Below are positions 25,817 through 34,919 of a DNA stretch of 64,000 nt, one piece after another (positions within the stretch are counted from its first letter, which is position 1; every line of letters begins with the position of its first letter). Position numbers and translations under genes: made by a program. The notes beneath the pieces are model-generated. The model did no database searches. It was not told where the DNA came from and was given only the letters and a program-made list of their open reading frames with translations. The stretch is from JAFGBM01 sp964610155 (GTDB lineage Bacteria; Actinomycetota; Actinomycetes; Actinomycetales; Demequinaceae): contig CAZSUY010000005.1 in assembly GCA_964610155.1 (NCBI GenBank), forward strand, positions 60,764 through 124,763. The letters are read 5' to 3'.

Positions 25817-26666
25817 GTGATTAGAAGGTTTATTGGACCCATCCTGGGGATCGCGGGGTTGGCAACCATCGGTGTGGGTGGGATAGCCCTTCTGCTCAGG
25901 GTTTCGTCTGATGCTCATCCCGTGGGCGACCTTGAGACCGCCGTTGTCATCATTCCTCCGAACGTTGTCGCCCTTGAAGGGCTCAATGAGATCACCATCA
26001 CTGCCCCCGGAAGTTTCCTTGTGAGGACGGCCCGCCCCGCGGATGTGTACGCCTGGGCCACGGAGGTCGAGACGAGTGTCGTCAGGAGGCTTGAATCATG
26101 GGAAGAGATTGAGGTCGATCGGGTGTGGTCGACGACCGGGATCCTGCCGGAGCATACAGGCGACATGTGGAGGGGTTGGGAAAGAGGGTCGTCGGAGAAG
26201 ATGATCGAGGTATCAACCATCGAACCCGGTCTCGCTGTCGTCATCATCTCCGGTTCGACCGCCCCCCTCGGGGAGGTCGCCTTCGAGATGACCCGCGATC
26301 GGGGCAACGGTTGGGCTTGGCCGGTCCTCGCCGGTGGGCTTGGGGTACTTGCGATCGCCCTGGTGTTCCTTGCCGTGAACCTCATTGAGGTACGGCCCGA
26401 GAAGAAAGAAATCCTCGCTCCTAAGAGCAAGCGGCCAGAGCCCAAGAAGTCAGAGCCCAAGAAGTCAGAGCCCAAGAAGTCAGAGCCCAAGAAGTCAGAG
26501 CCCAANNNNNNNNNNNNNNNNNNNNNNNNNNNNNNNNNNNNNNNNNNNNNNNNNNNNNNNNNNNNNNNNNNNNNNNNNNNNNNNNNNNNNNNNNNNNNNN
26601 NNNNNGAAGTCAGAGTCCGTCATCCCAAAGGGCAAACGACGCGCGTCGAAGGGGAAAGACGCATGA
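25817..26666 (+). CDS. Two-helix membrane protein with PKKSE-repeat tail (interrupted by assembly gap)
   Basis: GTG start with GGGAG upstream. The first helix is at about residues 8-27, followed by an extracytoplasmic domain of about 145 residues, a second helix (about 175-197, WPVLAGGLGVLAIALVFLAV), and a Lys-rich cytoplasmic tail of PKKSE repeats. 100 N interrupt the repeat at 26506-26605. After the gap the same repeat continues but in a different frame relative to the coordinates, ending KSESVIPKGKRRASKGKDA and a stop at 26664-26666 that overlaps the next ATG. The real protein therefore ends here; true repeat length is unknown. I do not recognise the family. Confidence 0.7.
26441..26615 (+). 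repeat. 15-bp tandem repeat (PKKSE) containing the gap
   Basis: Unit CCCAAGAAGTCAGAG is perfectly repeated at 26441-26455, 26456-26470, 26471-26485 and 26486-26500, then five bases of a fifth before the N run; ten bases of a unit follow the gap (26606-26615). The copies are identical, which explains why the assembler could not cross. Confidence 0.92.
26506..26605. other. Assembly gap (100 N)
   Basis: Exactly 100 N, a conventional placeholder for unknown length. For the flanking repeats to stay in register the missing length must be a multiple of 15, and 100 is not even a multiple of 3, so the coordinates after it carry an artificial frame shift relative to those before. Confidence 0.95.
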
Positions 26667-27646
26667 GCCGTCGATTGAGGTCCGCTATGCCCATCACGGC
26701 TGGGGTGGTGGCTCTCACCCTGGCGGCGTGTTCCGTACCGGTGCCGGAGCCATCGGAGACACCCGGGCTCAGGGAACAGGGAGCCCTCCAGGAAGGGCAA
26801 TCCGATCGCATCATCAACCTGACCTTATGGGAACTCGATGCGGCGGATGCGGTCAAGGATGCAAGCCTGTTTGGTGAGCGAGTGGGCGAGGTCACCGGCC
26901 AGGTGAGGGGTGTCGAGTACATCGTCGCCGCGAAAGGGGGTGTTGCCGCAGACCTTATCCCGAGAGACATGCAGGCCGTCTATACGACTAGTTCAAACGA
27001 CTGGCCACGGGCCATGGTTGCGGTCACAGTCGAACCCGACGCGACCCACGCACCCGTGGTCCTTTTGTGGGTTCAGGACTCCCCACAGGCGCTCTATCAA
27101 TTTCGGGCGTGGGCCCACATGGTACCCAGAGGGGTTCTTCCGGCGATGCCCGGGCAGTCGACTGGTACGGAGCAAGTAGCCCTTGATGCCGATCTGTTCG
27201 CCATCAGTCCCCAGAAGGCGATCGAAGACTATACGGCTGTGCTCAACGGGGGGGCCGCTAGCGAGCTCGAAGCAACCTTTGCCCCCGACCCATACCGGCA
27301 GAAGATGTTCGAGGCACGTAAGGCACTATCGGCCGCGGCGAGCCCGAGGGGTGGCACCTACACCGATACGGTCACGGCACGACCGGAGGAGTCCTATGTT
27401 CTCGCCGACGCCGAGGGTGGAGCGCTCCTCTTCGTTCGGCTCGACGTCGTTTCCGATTTCAAGGTCCCTGGTGCCCAACTAGCGCTGTCGGCATCGGACA
27501 AGGCCCTCCTGAAGGGCTCCCTCGGCTCACGCGTTGTGTATCGCTACCAGGACTTCATCGTGATCCGGATCTGGGGCCAGGGGGCGGATGCGCTTCCCGT
27601 CGTCGTGGCCGCGGATCACCATCTTGTCGAGGTCGCGACCAGTTAG
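26663..27646 (+). CDS. Predicted lipoprotein of unknown function
   Basis: A 327-residue secreted protein. The N-terminus has Arg residues, a hydrophobic stretch and a lipobox LAAC, predicting lipid anchoring at Cys24. The mature part has no motif I recognise. ATG 26663 overlaps the stop of the membrane protein upstream (ATGA), with AAGGGGAAAG before it, so the two form an operon and may act together in the envelope. An apparent continuous frame joining it to the upstream gene is an artefact of the 100-N gap. The stop overlaps that of convergent glgB by 4 nt (TTAG). Confidence 0.75.
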   Translation: MSRRLRSAMPITAGVVALTLAACSVPVPEPSETPGLREQGALQEGQSDRIINLTLWELDAADAVKDASLFGERVGEVTGQVRGVEYIVAAKGGVAADLIPRDMQAVYTTSSNDWPRAMVAVTVEPDATHAPVVLLWVQDSPQALYQFRAWAHMVPRGVLPAMPGQSTGTEQVALDADLFAISPQKAIEDYTAVLNGGAASELEATFAPDPYRQKMFEARKALSAAASPRGGTYTDTVTARPEESYVLADAEGGALLFVRLDVVSDFKVPGAQLALSASDKALLKGSLGSRVVYRYQDFIVIRIWGQGADALPVVVAADHHLVEVATS

Positions 27647-29808
27647 TGTGCAGGGCGGAACACCACAACCGCGAGCGGCGGAAGGGTCAACGAGGCGGAT
27701 TGCTCCCACTGACCCACGGGGATTTTCTCCGCCATCACACGACCGATGCCCTGGGCGCTTGAGCCGCCGTATTCGTTAGCGTCCGTGTTGAGAGCCTCCT
27801 CCCAGGCCCCGGCAAAGGGGAACCCAAGCCGGTAGTCCTCGTGCGGGATATCCGCGAAGTTGCACGCGATGACGAGGATTCCGCCTTGGCGATCACGGCG
27901 GATATAGGGCAGGACGCTACTGGCCGAATCCTCGGCGTCGATCCATTCGAAGCCGTAGGGGTCAAAGTCAAGGGCCCAGAGAGCCGGAGAGAGACGGTAG
28001 AGGGAATTCAGGTCGCGCACGAGTCGCCGAATCCCCAGGTGGAGGGGGTCGTCGAGGAGATCCCAGTCGAGGGAGCGGGCCTCTGACCATTCTCGCGGTT
28101 GGGCGAACTCGCCCCCCATGAAAAGGAGTTGCTTTCCCGGATGTGTCCACTGATAGGCCAGGAGGGAGCGTACGCTCGCCGCCTTCTCCTGGTCCCCACC
28201 AGGCATCTTTTCCCACAGCGATCCCTTTTCGTGGACGACCTCGTCGTGGCTGAGGGGTAAGAGGAAGCGCTCGGAGAAGGCGTACATCATCGAGAAGGTC
28301 ACGAGGTCGTGATGATGTGTGCGGTGGGTGGGCTCCTCCTTGAAATACCTGAGGGTGTCGTTCATCCAGCCCATGTTCCACTTGTAACCGAATCCCAACC
28401 CGCCCGTGCCGCTGTCTGCCGTCACCCCGGGCCAGGCGGTCGACTCCTCGGCGATCATCACCGCTCCAGGGCAAAGGCGGGGGACCAGAGTATTGACCTC
28501 CTGGAGGAACTCGATGGCGTCAAGGTTCTCCCTTCCCCCGTGGATGTTGGGCCGCCATTCGCCGGGCTTGCGGGAGTAGTCGAGGTAGAGAGTCGCCGCG
28601 ACGGAGTCCACCCGCATTCCGTCCGCATGGAATTCCTGGAGCCAGTAGAGAGCGTTGGCGACCAGGAAGTTTCTGACTTCCGGGCGCCCGAAATGGAAGA
28701 CGAGGGTCCCCCAGTCCGGTTGTTCCGCCCGGAGGGGGTCGGGATGTTCGTAGAGTGGGGCACCGTCGAACCGTGCGAGGGCCCACTCGTCACGGGGGAA
28801 GTGCCCGGGGACCCAGTCGAGCACCACGCCGATCCCAGCCTGATGGAACCGGTCGACCAGGTAGCGGAAGTCGTCCGGGGAACCGAAACGCGAGGTGGGG
28901 GCGTAGTAGGAGGTCACCTGATACCCCCAGGAGGGGTCGAAGGGGTACTCGGAGACGGGCATCATCTCGACATGGGTGAACCCCATCTCCTTTACGTAGG
29001 CGACCAGGTCTTCCGCAAGGTCACGATAAGAGAGCCCCTGTTTCCATGAACCGAGGTGGACCTCATAGATGCTCATGGGCTCGCCCTCGTGCCGACTATC
29101 GGCTCTCGTGTCCATCCACTCGGCGTCTTCCCACTTGTACAGCGATTCCGTAACGATGGACGACGTCGCCGGTGGCCCTTCGGCCTGCCTCGCCATCGGA
29201 TCTGCCTTGAGCAGCCGATGACCGTCCCTCCCGAGGATTTCGAACTTATAGAGCGCCCCAGGGCCGACTCCAGGCACATACAACTCCCAGATGCCGGACG
29301 CCCCGATCGACCTCATGGCGTGTGTGACACCATTCCATTCGTTGAAGTCGCCGACCACCCGAACGGTCCTGGCGCTCGGGGCCCACACCGCGAAGGCCGT
29401 GCCTTCGAAGTCGCCCAGGACGGAGGTGTGTCGGTGGACGTTCGCGCCGAGGACCTGCCAGAGGCGCTCGTGGCGGCCTTCGCGAATGAGGTGAATGTCG
29501 AGGTCTCCGAGGGATGGAAGGAAACGGTAGGGATCGTCGGTGACGACGGGTCCATCCGCGTAGGTGGCATGGATGCGGTAGTCGGGGGGGTCCTCCCCTG
29601 GGAGGCGGGCGATCCACATCCCCTCATGCTCGTGTTCGGCGGGGAACATCCCCTCGGGGGTTTCTATGGATATCGCGAGGGCCGAGGGCTTGAGCACCCT
29701 GATGGTCGCACCGTCCTCGTCGGGATGCGGTCCGAGAACGGCGTGCGGGTCAGAGTGGAGCCCGGCTGCGACCTCAGCCAGAAGCACGGGATTGATCTTG
29801 CTAGCCAT
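27643..29808 (-). CDS. glgB: 1,4-alpha-glucan branching enzyme
   Basis: A 721-residue GH13 enzyme that introduces alpha-1,6 branches into alpha-glucan. An N-terminal module precedes a CBM48 domain (FAVWAPSARTVRVVGDFNEW) and the catalytic barrel with DWVPGHFPRD, GMRVDSVA (nucleophile Asp, about 400), MIAEEST (acid/base Glu, about 452) and LPLSHDEVVHEKGS. ATG 29808 is used rather than upstream in-frame starts because GAGGGAG lies 6 nt before it and the family starts there. It overlaps the end of glgE by 8 nt, so GlgE and GlgB are co-translated; together they build branched glucan from maltose 1-phosphate. Confidence 0.95.
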   Translation of the reverse strand: MASKINPVLLAEVAAGLHSDPHAVLGPHPDEDGATIRVLKPSALAISIETPEGMFPAEHEHEGMWIARLPGEDPPDYRIHATYADGPVVTDDPYRFLPSLGDLDIHLIREGRHERLWQVLGANVHRHTSVLGDFEGTAFAVWAPSARTVRVVGDFNEWNGVTHAMRSIGASGIWELYVPGVGPGALYKFEILGRDGHRLLKADPMARQAEGPPATSSIVTESLYKWEDAEWMDTRADSRHEGEPMSIYEVHLGSWKQGLSYRDLAEDLVAYVKEMGFTHVEMMPVSEYPFDPSWGYQVTSYYAPTSRFGSPDDFRYLVDRFHQAGIGVVLDWVPGHFPRDEWALARFDGAPLYEHPDPLRAEQPDWGTLVFHFGRPEVRNFLVANALYWLQEFHADGMRVDSVAATLYLDYSRKPGEWRPNIHGGRENLDAIEFLQEVNTLVPRLCPGAVMIAEESTAWPGVTADSGTGGLGFGYKWNMGWMNDTLRYFKEEPTHRTHHHDLVTFSMMYAFSERFLLPLSHDEVVHEKGSLWEKMPGGDQEKAASVRSLLAYQWTHPGKQLLFMGGEFAQPREWSEARSLDWDLLDDPLHLGIRRLVRDLNSLYRLSPALWALDFDPYGFEWIDAEDSASSVLPYIRRDRQGGILVIACNFADIPHEDYRLGFPFAGAWEEALNTDANEYGGSSAQGIGRVMAEKIPVGQWEQSASLTLPPLAVVVFRPAH

Positions 29809-31837
29809 GCAGACTCCCTCGCGGCTGCCGAATGGAACGGCCATGGTCGACCACCGCGACGATCGCCATGGCTTCGGGCGGTCCGAGGGTGACGCGAAAC
29901 TCGCTTCCCCAAAGGAGATCTTTACCCGTGAGGACATCGGTCACGGGAATTGGGGTGCGTTCGTCGAGGCCGAGAACAGTGGGATCGAGGAGGATCTCGG
30001 CCTCCTGTGTATCGGCCGGGTCAAGGCTTAGGGCGACGATGATGGAGTCAGCCATTCCCGTCGGGGAGAGGTCGGCGCCGACGTGACGGGAGTAGCACAG
30101 GACGGCGGGATTGTCGCTTTGGTGGACGGTCAACCCCCGCAGGCGCTGGAGCGCAGGGTGAGCGCGCCTGGTCGCATTGAGCGTCGTGAGCAGGGATTCG
30201 ATCCCGAGGGTCTTCGCTAGCCGCCAGTTTCGTGGCCTGTACTCGTACTTTTCGTTGTGGAGTTGTTCCTCGGCGTCGGGGCGGGCCGCATCCTCCACGA
30301 GTTCATATCCTGAATAGATTCCCCAGGAGGGGGAACCCGTCGCCGCTGCGACCGCCCGCGCCGCGAAGATGGGGGCACCTCCGGATTGCATATCGGGGGT
30401 GAGGATGTCGGGGGTCGTCGGCCAGAGGTTCGGCCGAAAGAAGTTGGCGGCTTCACCCGAGATCTCGACCAAGAATGTTCCGAGTTCGGTGGCCGTCGGG
30501 CGCCAGGTGAAGTACGACATCGACTGGTGGAACCCGATCTTGGCGAGCGTCTGCATCATGGGTGGATGCGTGAATGCCTCGGCCAGGAACAGGACTTCGG
30601 GATGAACCGCGGCGACATCTGCGAGGAGACGCTCCCAGAACGGAAGAGGTTTCGTGTGGGGATTGTCGACGCGGAAGGCCGTGACTCCAGCGTCGATCCA
30701 CACCTCAAGCACGCGACGGGCCTCCTCCAAGATCCCTTCGGGGTCGTGGTCGAAGTTGAGCGGATAGATGTCGTGGTACTTCTTGGGTGGATTCTCTGCG
30801 TAGGCGATCGATCCATCGATGCGGGTGGTGAACCACGAAGGGTGCTCCGTTACCCAGGGGTGATCGGGGGAACACTGCAGGGCGAAATCGAGGGCAACCT
30901 CAAGCCCGCACTTTCGGGCGGAGGTGATGAAGGCACGAAAGTCGTCGAGATCCCCCAGATCGGGATGGATGGCGTCATGGCCACCGGCGGGAGAACCGAT
31001 GGCGTAGGGACTGCCCGGATCGATGGGTGAAGCTGTAAGCGAATTGTCCGGCCCCTTCCGGTAGCTCGTCCCGATCGGGTGAATGGGTGGCAGGTAGACG
31101 ATGTCGAACCCCATCCGGGCGATGGCGGGGAGGCGCTTGGCGGCGGTCGCGAAGGTACCGGACGTCCATCGCCCGGTGGAGGCATCATAGGAAGCCCCCT
31201 CCGAGCGGGGGAACATCTCGTACCACGCGCTGAAGAGGGCCCTCTCGCGTTCAACCTTGAGCGGGTACTCCTTCGAGGAGGACACCACATCCCTCAGTGG
31301 AGTCTCGGCGAGGGCGGCGCGTACCGCGGGGGACATCGCTAGATCGAGGCAGGTGTCGGGGTCGGGGGAAGTATCCTCGAGGATCTCGATGGCCGCGGTG
31401 AGTGCATCCCGCTGACGAGCGGGACGATCGACCTCCTCAAGTGCTCTTCGAAGGACCGCTGCACCCTCGGCGAGAACGAGGGCGACATCCATTCGTGCGG
31501 GGAGTCTGACCTCGGCCTCCTGCATCCAAGTGGCGATCGGATCCGCCCATCCCTCGATGCGAAAGGTGTAGTTGCCCTCGACCGCGGGCGTGAAATGCTC
31601 CCGGAAGAGGCTGATGCCGGGCTCGACGTAGGGCATGGTCGACGCGGTGACGGATTCGTCGGGGAGGGTGATGATGACTGTGGCGGCGACGGCACCGTGT
31701 CCCTCGCGAAAGACGGTCGCGACGAGAGGAACCGCCTCGCCGACGACGGCACGGGCAGGCCAGCGCCCTTCCTCAAGAGAAGGGCCGACCCCGACAATGG
31801 CAACGCGCCCGACGGACATCGGAGCGAGGGAACCCAT
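29801..31837 (-). CDS. glgE: Alpha-1,4-glucan:maltose-1-phosphate maltosyltransferase
   Basis: A 678-residue GH13_3 enzyme that extends alpha-1,4-glucan using maltose 1-phosphate. An N-terminal beta domain and helical insert are followed by the barrel with YEMFPRSEG, YLPPIHPIGTSYRKGPDN, FRVDNPHTK (nucleophile Asp, about 390) and FLAEAFTHP (Glu, about 418). The ATG at 31837 lies 6 nt after a -10-like TAGGTT and has no Shine-Dalgarno, indicating a leaderless transcript. TreS and maltokinase, which usually supply its substrate, are not in the window. It is divergent from glgP. Confidence 0.95.
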   Translation of the reverse strand: MGSLAPMSVGRVAIVGVGPSLEEGRWPARAVVGEAVPLVATVFREGHGAVAATVIITLPDESVTASTMPYVEPGISLFREHFTPAVEGNYTFRIEGWADPIATWMQEAEVRLPARMDVALVLAEGAAVLRRALEEVDRPARQRDALTAAIEILEDTSPDPDTCLDLAMSPAVRAALAETPLRDVVSSSKEYPLKVERERALFSAWYEMFPRSEGASYDASTGRWTSGTFATAAKRLPAIARMGFDIVYLPPIHPIGTSYRKGPDNSLTASPIDPGSPYAIGSPAGGHDAIHPDLGDLDDFRAFITSARKCGLEVALDFALQCSPDHPWVTEHPSWFTTRIDGSIAYAENPPKKYHDIYPLNFDHDPEGILEEARRVLEVWIDAGVTAFRVDNPHTKPLPFWERLLADVAAVHPEVLFLAEAFTHPPMMQTLAKIGFHQSMSYFTWRPTATELGTFLVEISGEAANFFRPNLWPTTPDILTPDMQSGGAPIFAARAVAAATGSPSWGIYSGYELVEDAARPDAEEQLHNEKYEYRPRNWRLAKTLGIESLLTTLNATRRAHPALQRLRGLTVHQSDNPAVLCYSRHVGADLSPTGMADSIIVALSLDPADTQEAEILLDPTVLGLDERTPIPVTDVLTGKDLLWGSEFRVTLGPPEAMAIVAVVDHGRSIRQPRGSLHG

Positions 31838-31937
31838 ATCTCGAACCTACCGGGAGCAGGAGCCGGAAGGGTAGCGGAGTCGCAGAGATCGGAGAGTCCG
31901 TCATTTGACAGGCAGCAACCGCGGGTACCCTCGAAAC
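31838..31937. promoter_or_regulatory. Divergent glgE/glgP promoters, both leaderless
   Basis: On the minus strand TAGGTT (31849-31844) ends 6 nt before the glgE ATG. On the plus strand a consensus -35 TTGACA (31905-31910) and TACCCT (31926-31931), with a short 15-bp spacer, end 6 nt before the glgP GTG at 31938. The 100-bp intergenic region thus drives glucan synthesis one way and phosphorolysis the other. Confidence 0.6.
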
Positions 31938-34154
31938 GTGAACCCGCAAGAGAGCCTGAGGGCTTCCGTCATCACTCCAAACTGGCTACGTGGGCTCCGC
32001 TGGATCGCCATGAATCTCCGATGGTCGTGGCACGCTCCCACCCGTGACCTCTTCGAATTCCTCGACCCCGACCTCTGGCGTGAGGTCGAGGAGAACCCGA
32101 TTGCCTGGCTCCGGGCCCTCGATGCCTCGCGAGTTAGACGCATTGATGCCCGAGAGGATACCTCCGATCGGATCGCCGCCGCGTTTGCGGATCTACGCGC
32201 CTACCTGACGGCATCAACCTGGTACGACTCTCCAGAGGGGCCTGGGGAGGATCGGCCAGTGGCCATCGCCTACTTCTCGCCGGAGTACGGCATCACGGCC
32301 GTCCTGCCCCAGTACTCCGGGGGGCTCGGTATCTTGGCGGGGGATCACCTGAAGAGTGCTTCGGACCTGGGAGTCCCCATCATCGGGGTGGGCCTACTGT
32401 ATGGGGCGGGGTACTTCCGGCAGGCGTTGTCCCAGGAGGGCTCCCAGATGGAGTCCTACCCCGAACTCGACTTCGCGACGGTCCCACTCGTCCTGTTGCG
32501 TCGGAGAGATGGGTCTCCGGTGGAGGTCTCCATCGACCTCCCGGGAGACAAGACCATGTATGCCGCCATCTGGAGGGCGGATGTCGGTCGGGTCCCGCTT
32601 CTCCTTCTCGATACGGACGTTCCGAAGAATAGTGAGGATCTACGGAGCGTCACGGATCGTCTGTATGGCGGGGATGCCGAACTTCGCCTTCGGCAGGAAC
32701 TGTTGCTCGGGGTGGGAGGGGTGAGGGCACTGAGGGAGTTCAGCGGATTGACCAAGGCGCCTGGGCCCACGGTTGTCCACATGAATGAGGGTCACGCGGG
32801 ATTCGCAGGGATAGAGAGAATCCGTGAACACCTGGTAGCGGGGCTTTCGTTCGAGGAGGCGCTCGAGAAGGTCCGGCAGGGAACGATCTTCACCACCCAT
32901 ACCCCCGTTCCCGCCGGCATCGACCGGTTCGCCCCGGAACTGATCGCAACGTACTTCTCCATTCCTGCCTGGGGCGTTCCGGGACTTTCCCCCTCGGATT
33001 CCGGCGCTCCGCACACCACCCCGGGCTATCTTTCTGCCTGCGCCGAGAAGGTTCTGGCCCTTGGTGCCGAGACGGAGGATTGGCCCGAACCCAGGGGATT
33101 CAACATGGCGCTCATGGGGCTGCGGCTAGCTGGACAGGCCAACGGTGTGTCGAAGCTTCATGGTGAGGTATCCCGCCACATGTTCCATGCATTGTGGCCA
33201 GAGCGTGAGGAGAAGGACGTTCCCATCGGTTCGATCACGAACGGCGTCCACGCCCCCACTTGGGAGGATCGCAGGCTTGCTGAGATAGAGGCGACGCGCC
33301 TTGAGGGTGATCCCGAAGCCTGGCTGGGGACCAAGGTCTCCGATGAGGAACTGTGGGGACTGCTGACGGATCAGCGCGTTCAGTTCGTCGACGCCGCCCG
33401 TAGGCGGCTTCACGCTTCTCTTCTGGAGCGCGGATTCGCGCCCGACTCCCTCGACTGGATCGATACGGTATTCGACAGGGACGTCCTAACCATCGCGTTC
33501 GCCCGGCGGGTCCCAAGTTACAAGCGCCTCACCCTCATGCTCCGCGACCCAGAGCGACTTCTGAGGCTCCTGACGCGCGACGAGCAGTCGATTCAGATCG
33601 TCGTGGCGGGAAAGGCTCACCCCAACGACGAGGGGGGGAAGGGCCTCATCAAGGGTCTCGTGGAATTCGCCGATCGAGAGGACGTGCGTCGCCACATGGT
33701 CTTCCTTCCGAACTACGATATGGCTCTTGTAACCGAGTTGCTTCCCGGTTGCGACGTGTGGCTCAACAATCCCCTGCGCCCCTATGAGGCGTGCGGAACG
33801 TCTGGGATGAAGGCCGCCCTCAATGGGGCGCTCAACCTGTCGACCCGCGATGGATGGTGGGATGAGTGGTCCGATGGGGAGAATGGCTGGGACATCCTCA
33901 CTGCCGATGGAGCGGCGACCCAAGAAGAAAGAGATGACCAGGAGGCCGCATCGCTGTACGAGATCCTTGAGGAGAAAGTCATCCCCCTTTTCTACGATCG
34001 CGCGAACGGCATCCCCGTCGAGTGGCTGAATCGTGTTCGCCATACCTTCGCAACGCTCGGGCCGAAGGTACAAGCCACCCGGATGGTGAGGGAATACACC
34101 GAGAGCCTATACATGCCGGCGGCGCGCTTGGTTGCCGGAACCCTCTCACCCTAG
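31938..34154 (+). CDS. glgP: Alpha-glucan phosphorylase
   Basis: A 738-residue PLP-dependent GT35 phosphorylase releasing glucose 1-phosphate from alpha-glucan. The N-terminal LRWIAMNLRWSWH region is the DUF3417 segment of the short bacterial class; YFSPEYGI, STITHGVHAPTW-like SITNGVHAPTW, and the PLP lysine in ACGTSGMKAALNG (about 625) are present. The GTG at 31938 is chosen because it lies at the predicted transcription start; an in-frame TTG at 31905 is part of the -35 box. It reverses the flux of divergent glgE-glgB. Confidence 0.94.
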   Translation: MNPQESLRASVITPNWLRGLRWIAMNLRWSWHAPTRDLFEFLDPDLWREVEENPIAWLRALDASRVRRIDAREDTSDRIAAAFADLRAYLTASTWYDSPEGPGEDRPVAIAYFSPEYGITAVLPQYSGGLGILAGDHLKSASDLGVPIIGVGLLYGAGYFRQALSQEGSQMESYPELDFATVPLVLLRRRDGSPVEVSIDLPGDKTMYAAIWRADVGRVPLLLLDTDVPKNSEDLRSVTDRLYGGDAELRLRQELLLGVGGVRALREFSGLTKAPGPTVVHMNEGHAGFAGIERIREHLVAGLSFEEALEKVRQGTIFTTHTPVPAGIDRFAPELIATYFSIPAWGVPGLSPSDSGAPHTTPGYLSACAEKVLALGAETEDWPEPRGFNMALMGLRLAGQANGVSKLHGEVSRHMFHALWPEREEKDVPIGSITNGVHAPTWEDRRLAEIEATRLEGDPEAWLGTKVSDEELWGLLTDQRVQFVDAARRRLHASLLERGFAPDSLDWIDTVFDRDVLTIAFARRVPSYKRLTLMLRDPERLLRLLTRDEQSIQIVVAGKAHPNDEGGKGLIKGLVEFADREDVRRHMVFLPNYDMALVTELLPGCDVWLNNPLRPYEACGTSGMKAALNGALNLSTRDGWWDEWSDGENGWDILTADGAATQEERDDQEAASLYEILEEKVIPLFYDRANGIPVEWLNRVRHTFATLGPKVQATRMVREYTESLYMPAARLVAGTLSP

Positions 34155-34217
34155 AGCTCATTGGGGCTAACCTGACGGTGACGGGCGGACGCAACCCGTG
34201 GAGTCGGGAGGATGCAC

Positions 34218-34919
34218 ATGAAGCGGGTCATGGTGGTAGTCATTGTGGCGGCCTTCGCCCTTGTTGCGACCGGATGCTCGGGAGGGCCGAGTCAGGCGGA
34301 GAAGGCGGAGTTCGATCGGTTGGCGCTCGAGCGCCAGGCCGACTATCCCGTGGTCATCGCCCCGGGTGTCCCGACATCTATCAAGGAGTATGTGATGGGT
34401 GGCCCCGGCATCACGAATGCGGACTATATCGTCACGGGGGCATTCACCGGCGCGACGGTCGTGTCCCCCGACGCGGGGGCGTCGGATCTCTCGGCCTTCA
34501 CCTTGATCGGCCAGTTCAAGCTCCACGAGTCGATCAAAGGCGCCGTTCCATCGACGTTCGACGTCGACCTGGGCATGGTCGAGGCCTCGCTCCTTGCCTC
34601 CTCTGCGGTCCGTGGCGCGGGGGATGTTGTCCTCTTCTTGAGTTTCGATGCCAAAACGGGGGAATGGGTGCTTGTCGATGGTGGGTATGCCTTGGCCCAG
34701 TCGGACGGCGGGAGGCTATCCATGCCGTTCGTCCCAGGGGCGAAGGAGGGTCAATATCTTTCGGGGGCCAGCGACGTTGCGGATGTTCAGGCGATGGCCA
34801 TCGCCTTCAACCTCGATCCAAACGGCTCCCTCAATGGGGGACTCGACAACCTCGGCAACGACGGGGTCAGCGGAACTCAGCAGGACCTGATAGATCGGGC
34901 GAACGACCTCACCGACTAG
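34218..34919 (+). CDS. Predicted lipoprotein of unknown function
   Basis: A 233-residue secreted protein with signal sequence and lipobox LVATGC (Cys20). ATG 34218 is preferred to ATG 34212 because GGGAGG ends immediately before 34212 and is correctly spaced for 34218. The mature domain (VTGAFTGATVVSP; FKLHESIKGAVPSTFDVDLG; GDVVLFLSFDAKTGEWVLVDGG) looks like a beta-rich fold seen in predicted substrate-sensing lipoproteins, but I assign no function. TAACCT at 34168-34173 may be its -10. Its stop overlaps the glgX stop in CTAG. Confidence 0.7.
   Translation: MKRVMVVVIVAAFALVATGCSGGPSQAEKAEFDRLALERQADYPVVIAPGVPTSIKEYVMGGPGITNADYIVTGAFTGATVVSPDAGASDLSAFTLIGQFKLHESIKGAVPSTFDVDLGMVEASLLASSAVRGAGDVVLFLSFDAKTGEWVLVDGGYALAQSDGGRLSMPFVPGAKEGQYLSGASDVADVQAMAIAFNLDPNGSLNGGLDNLGNDGVSGTQQDLIDRANDLTD

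Noticed and set aside
26441..26615. Possible CRISPR-like repeat array
   Set aside because: Units are 15 bp, contiguous, without spacers, and encode an in-frame pentapeptide; no cas genes nearby.
25817..27646. One long open frame joining the membrane protein, 100 N and the lipoprotein as a 609-residue protein
   Set aside because: The frame only joins because the gap is written as 100 N; the repeat register, the in-frame stop at 26664-26666 and the lipoprotein signal sequence with its own ribosome-binding site show two genes.
31905..31937. An upstream in-frame TTG start for glgP
   Set aside because: It coincides with the -35 TTGACA; the transcript would start after it.
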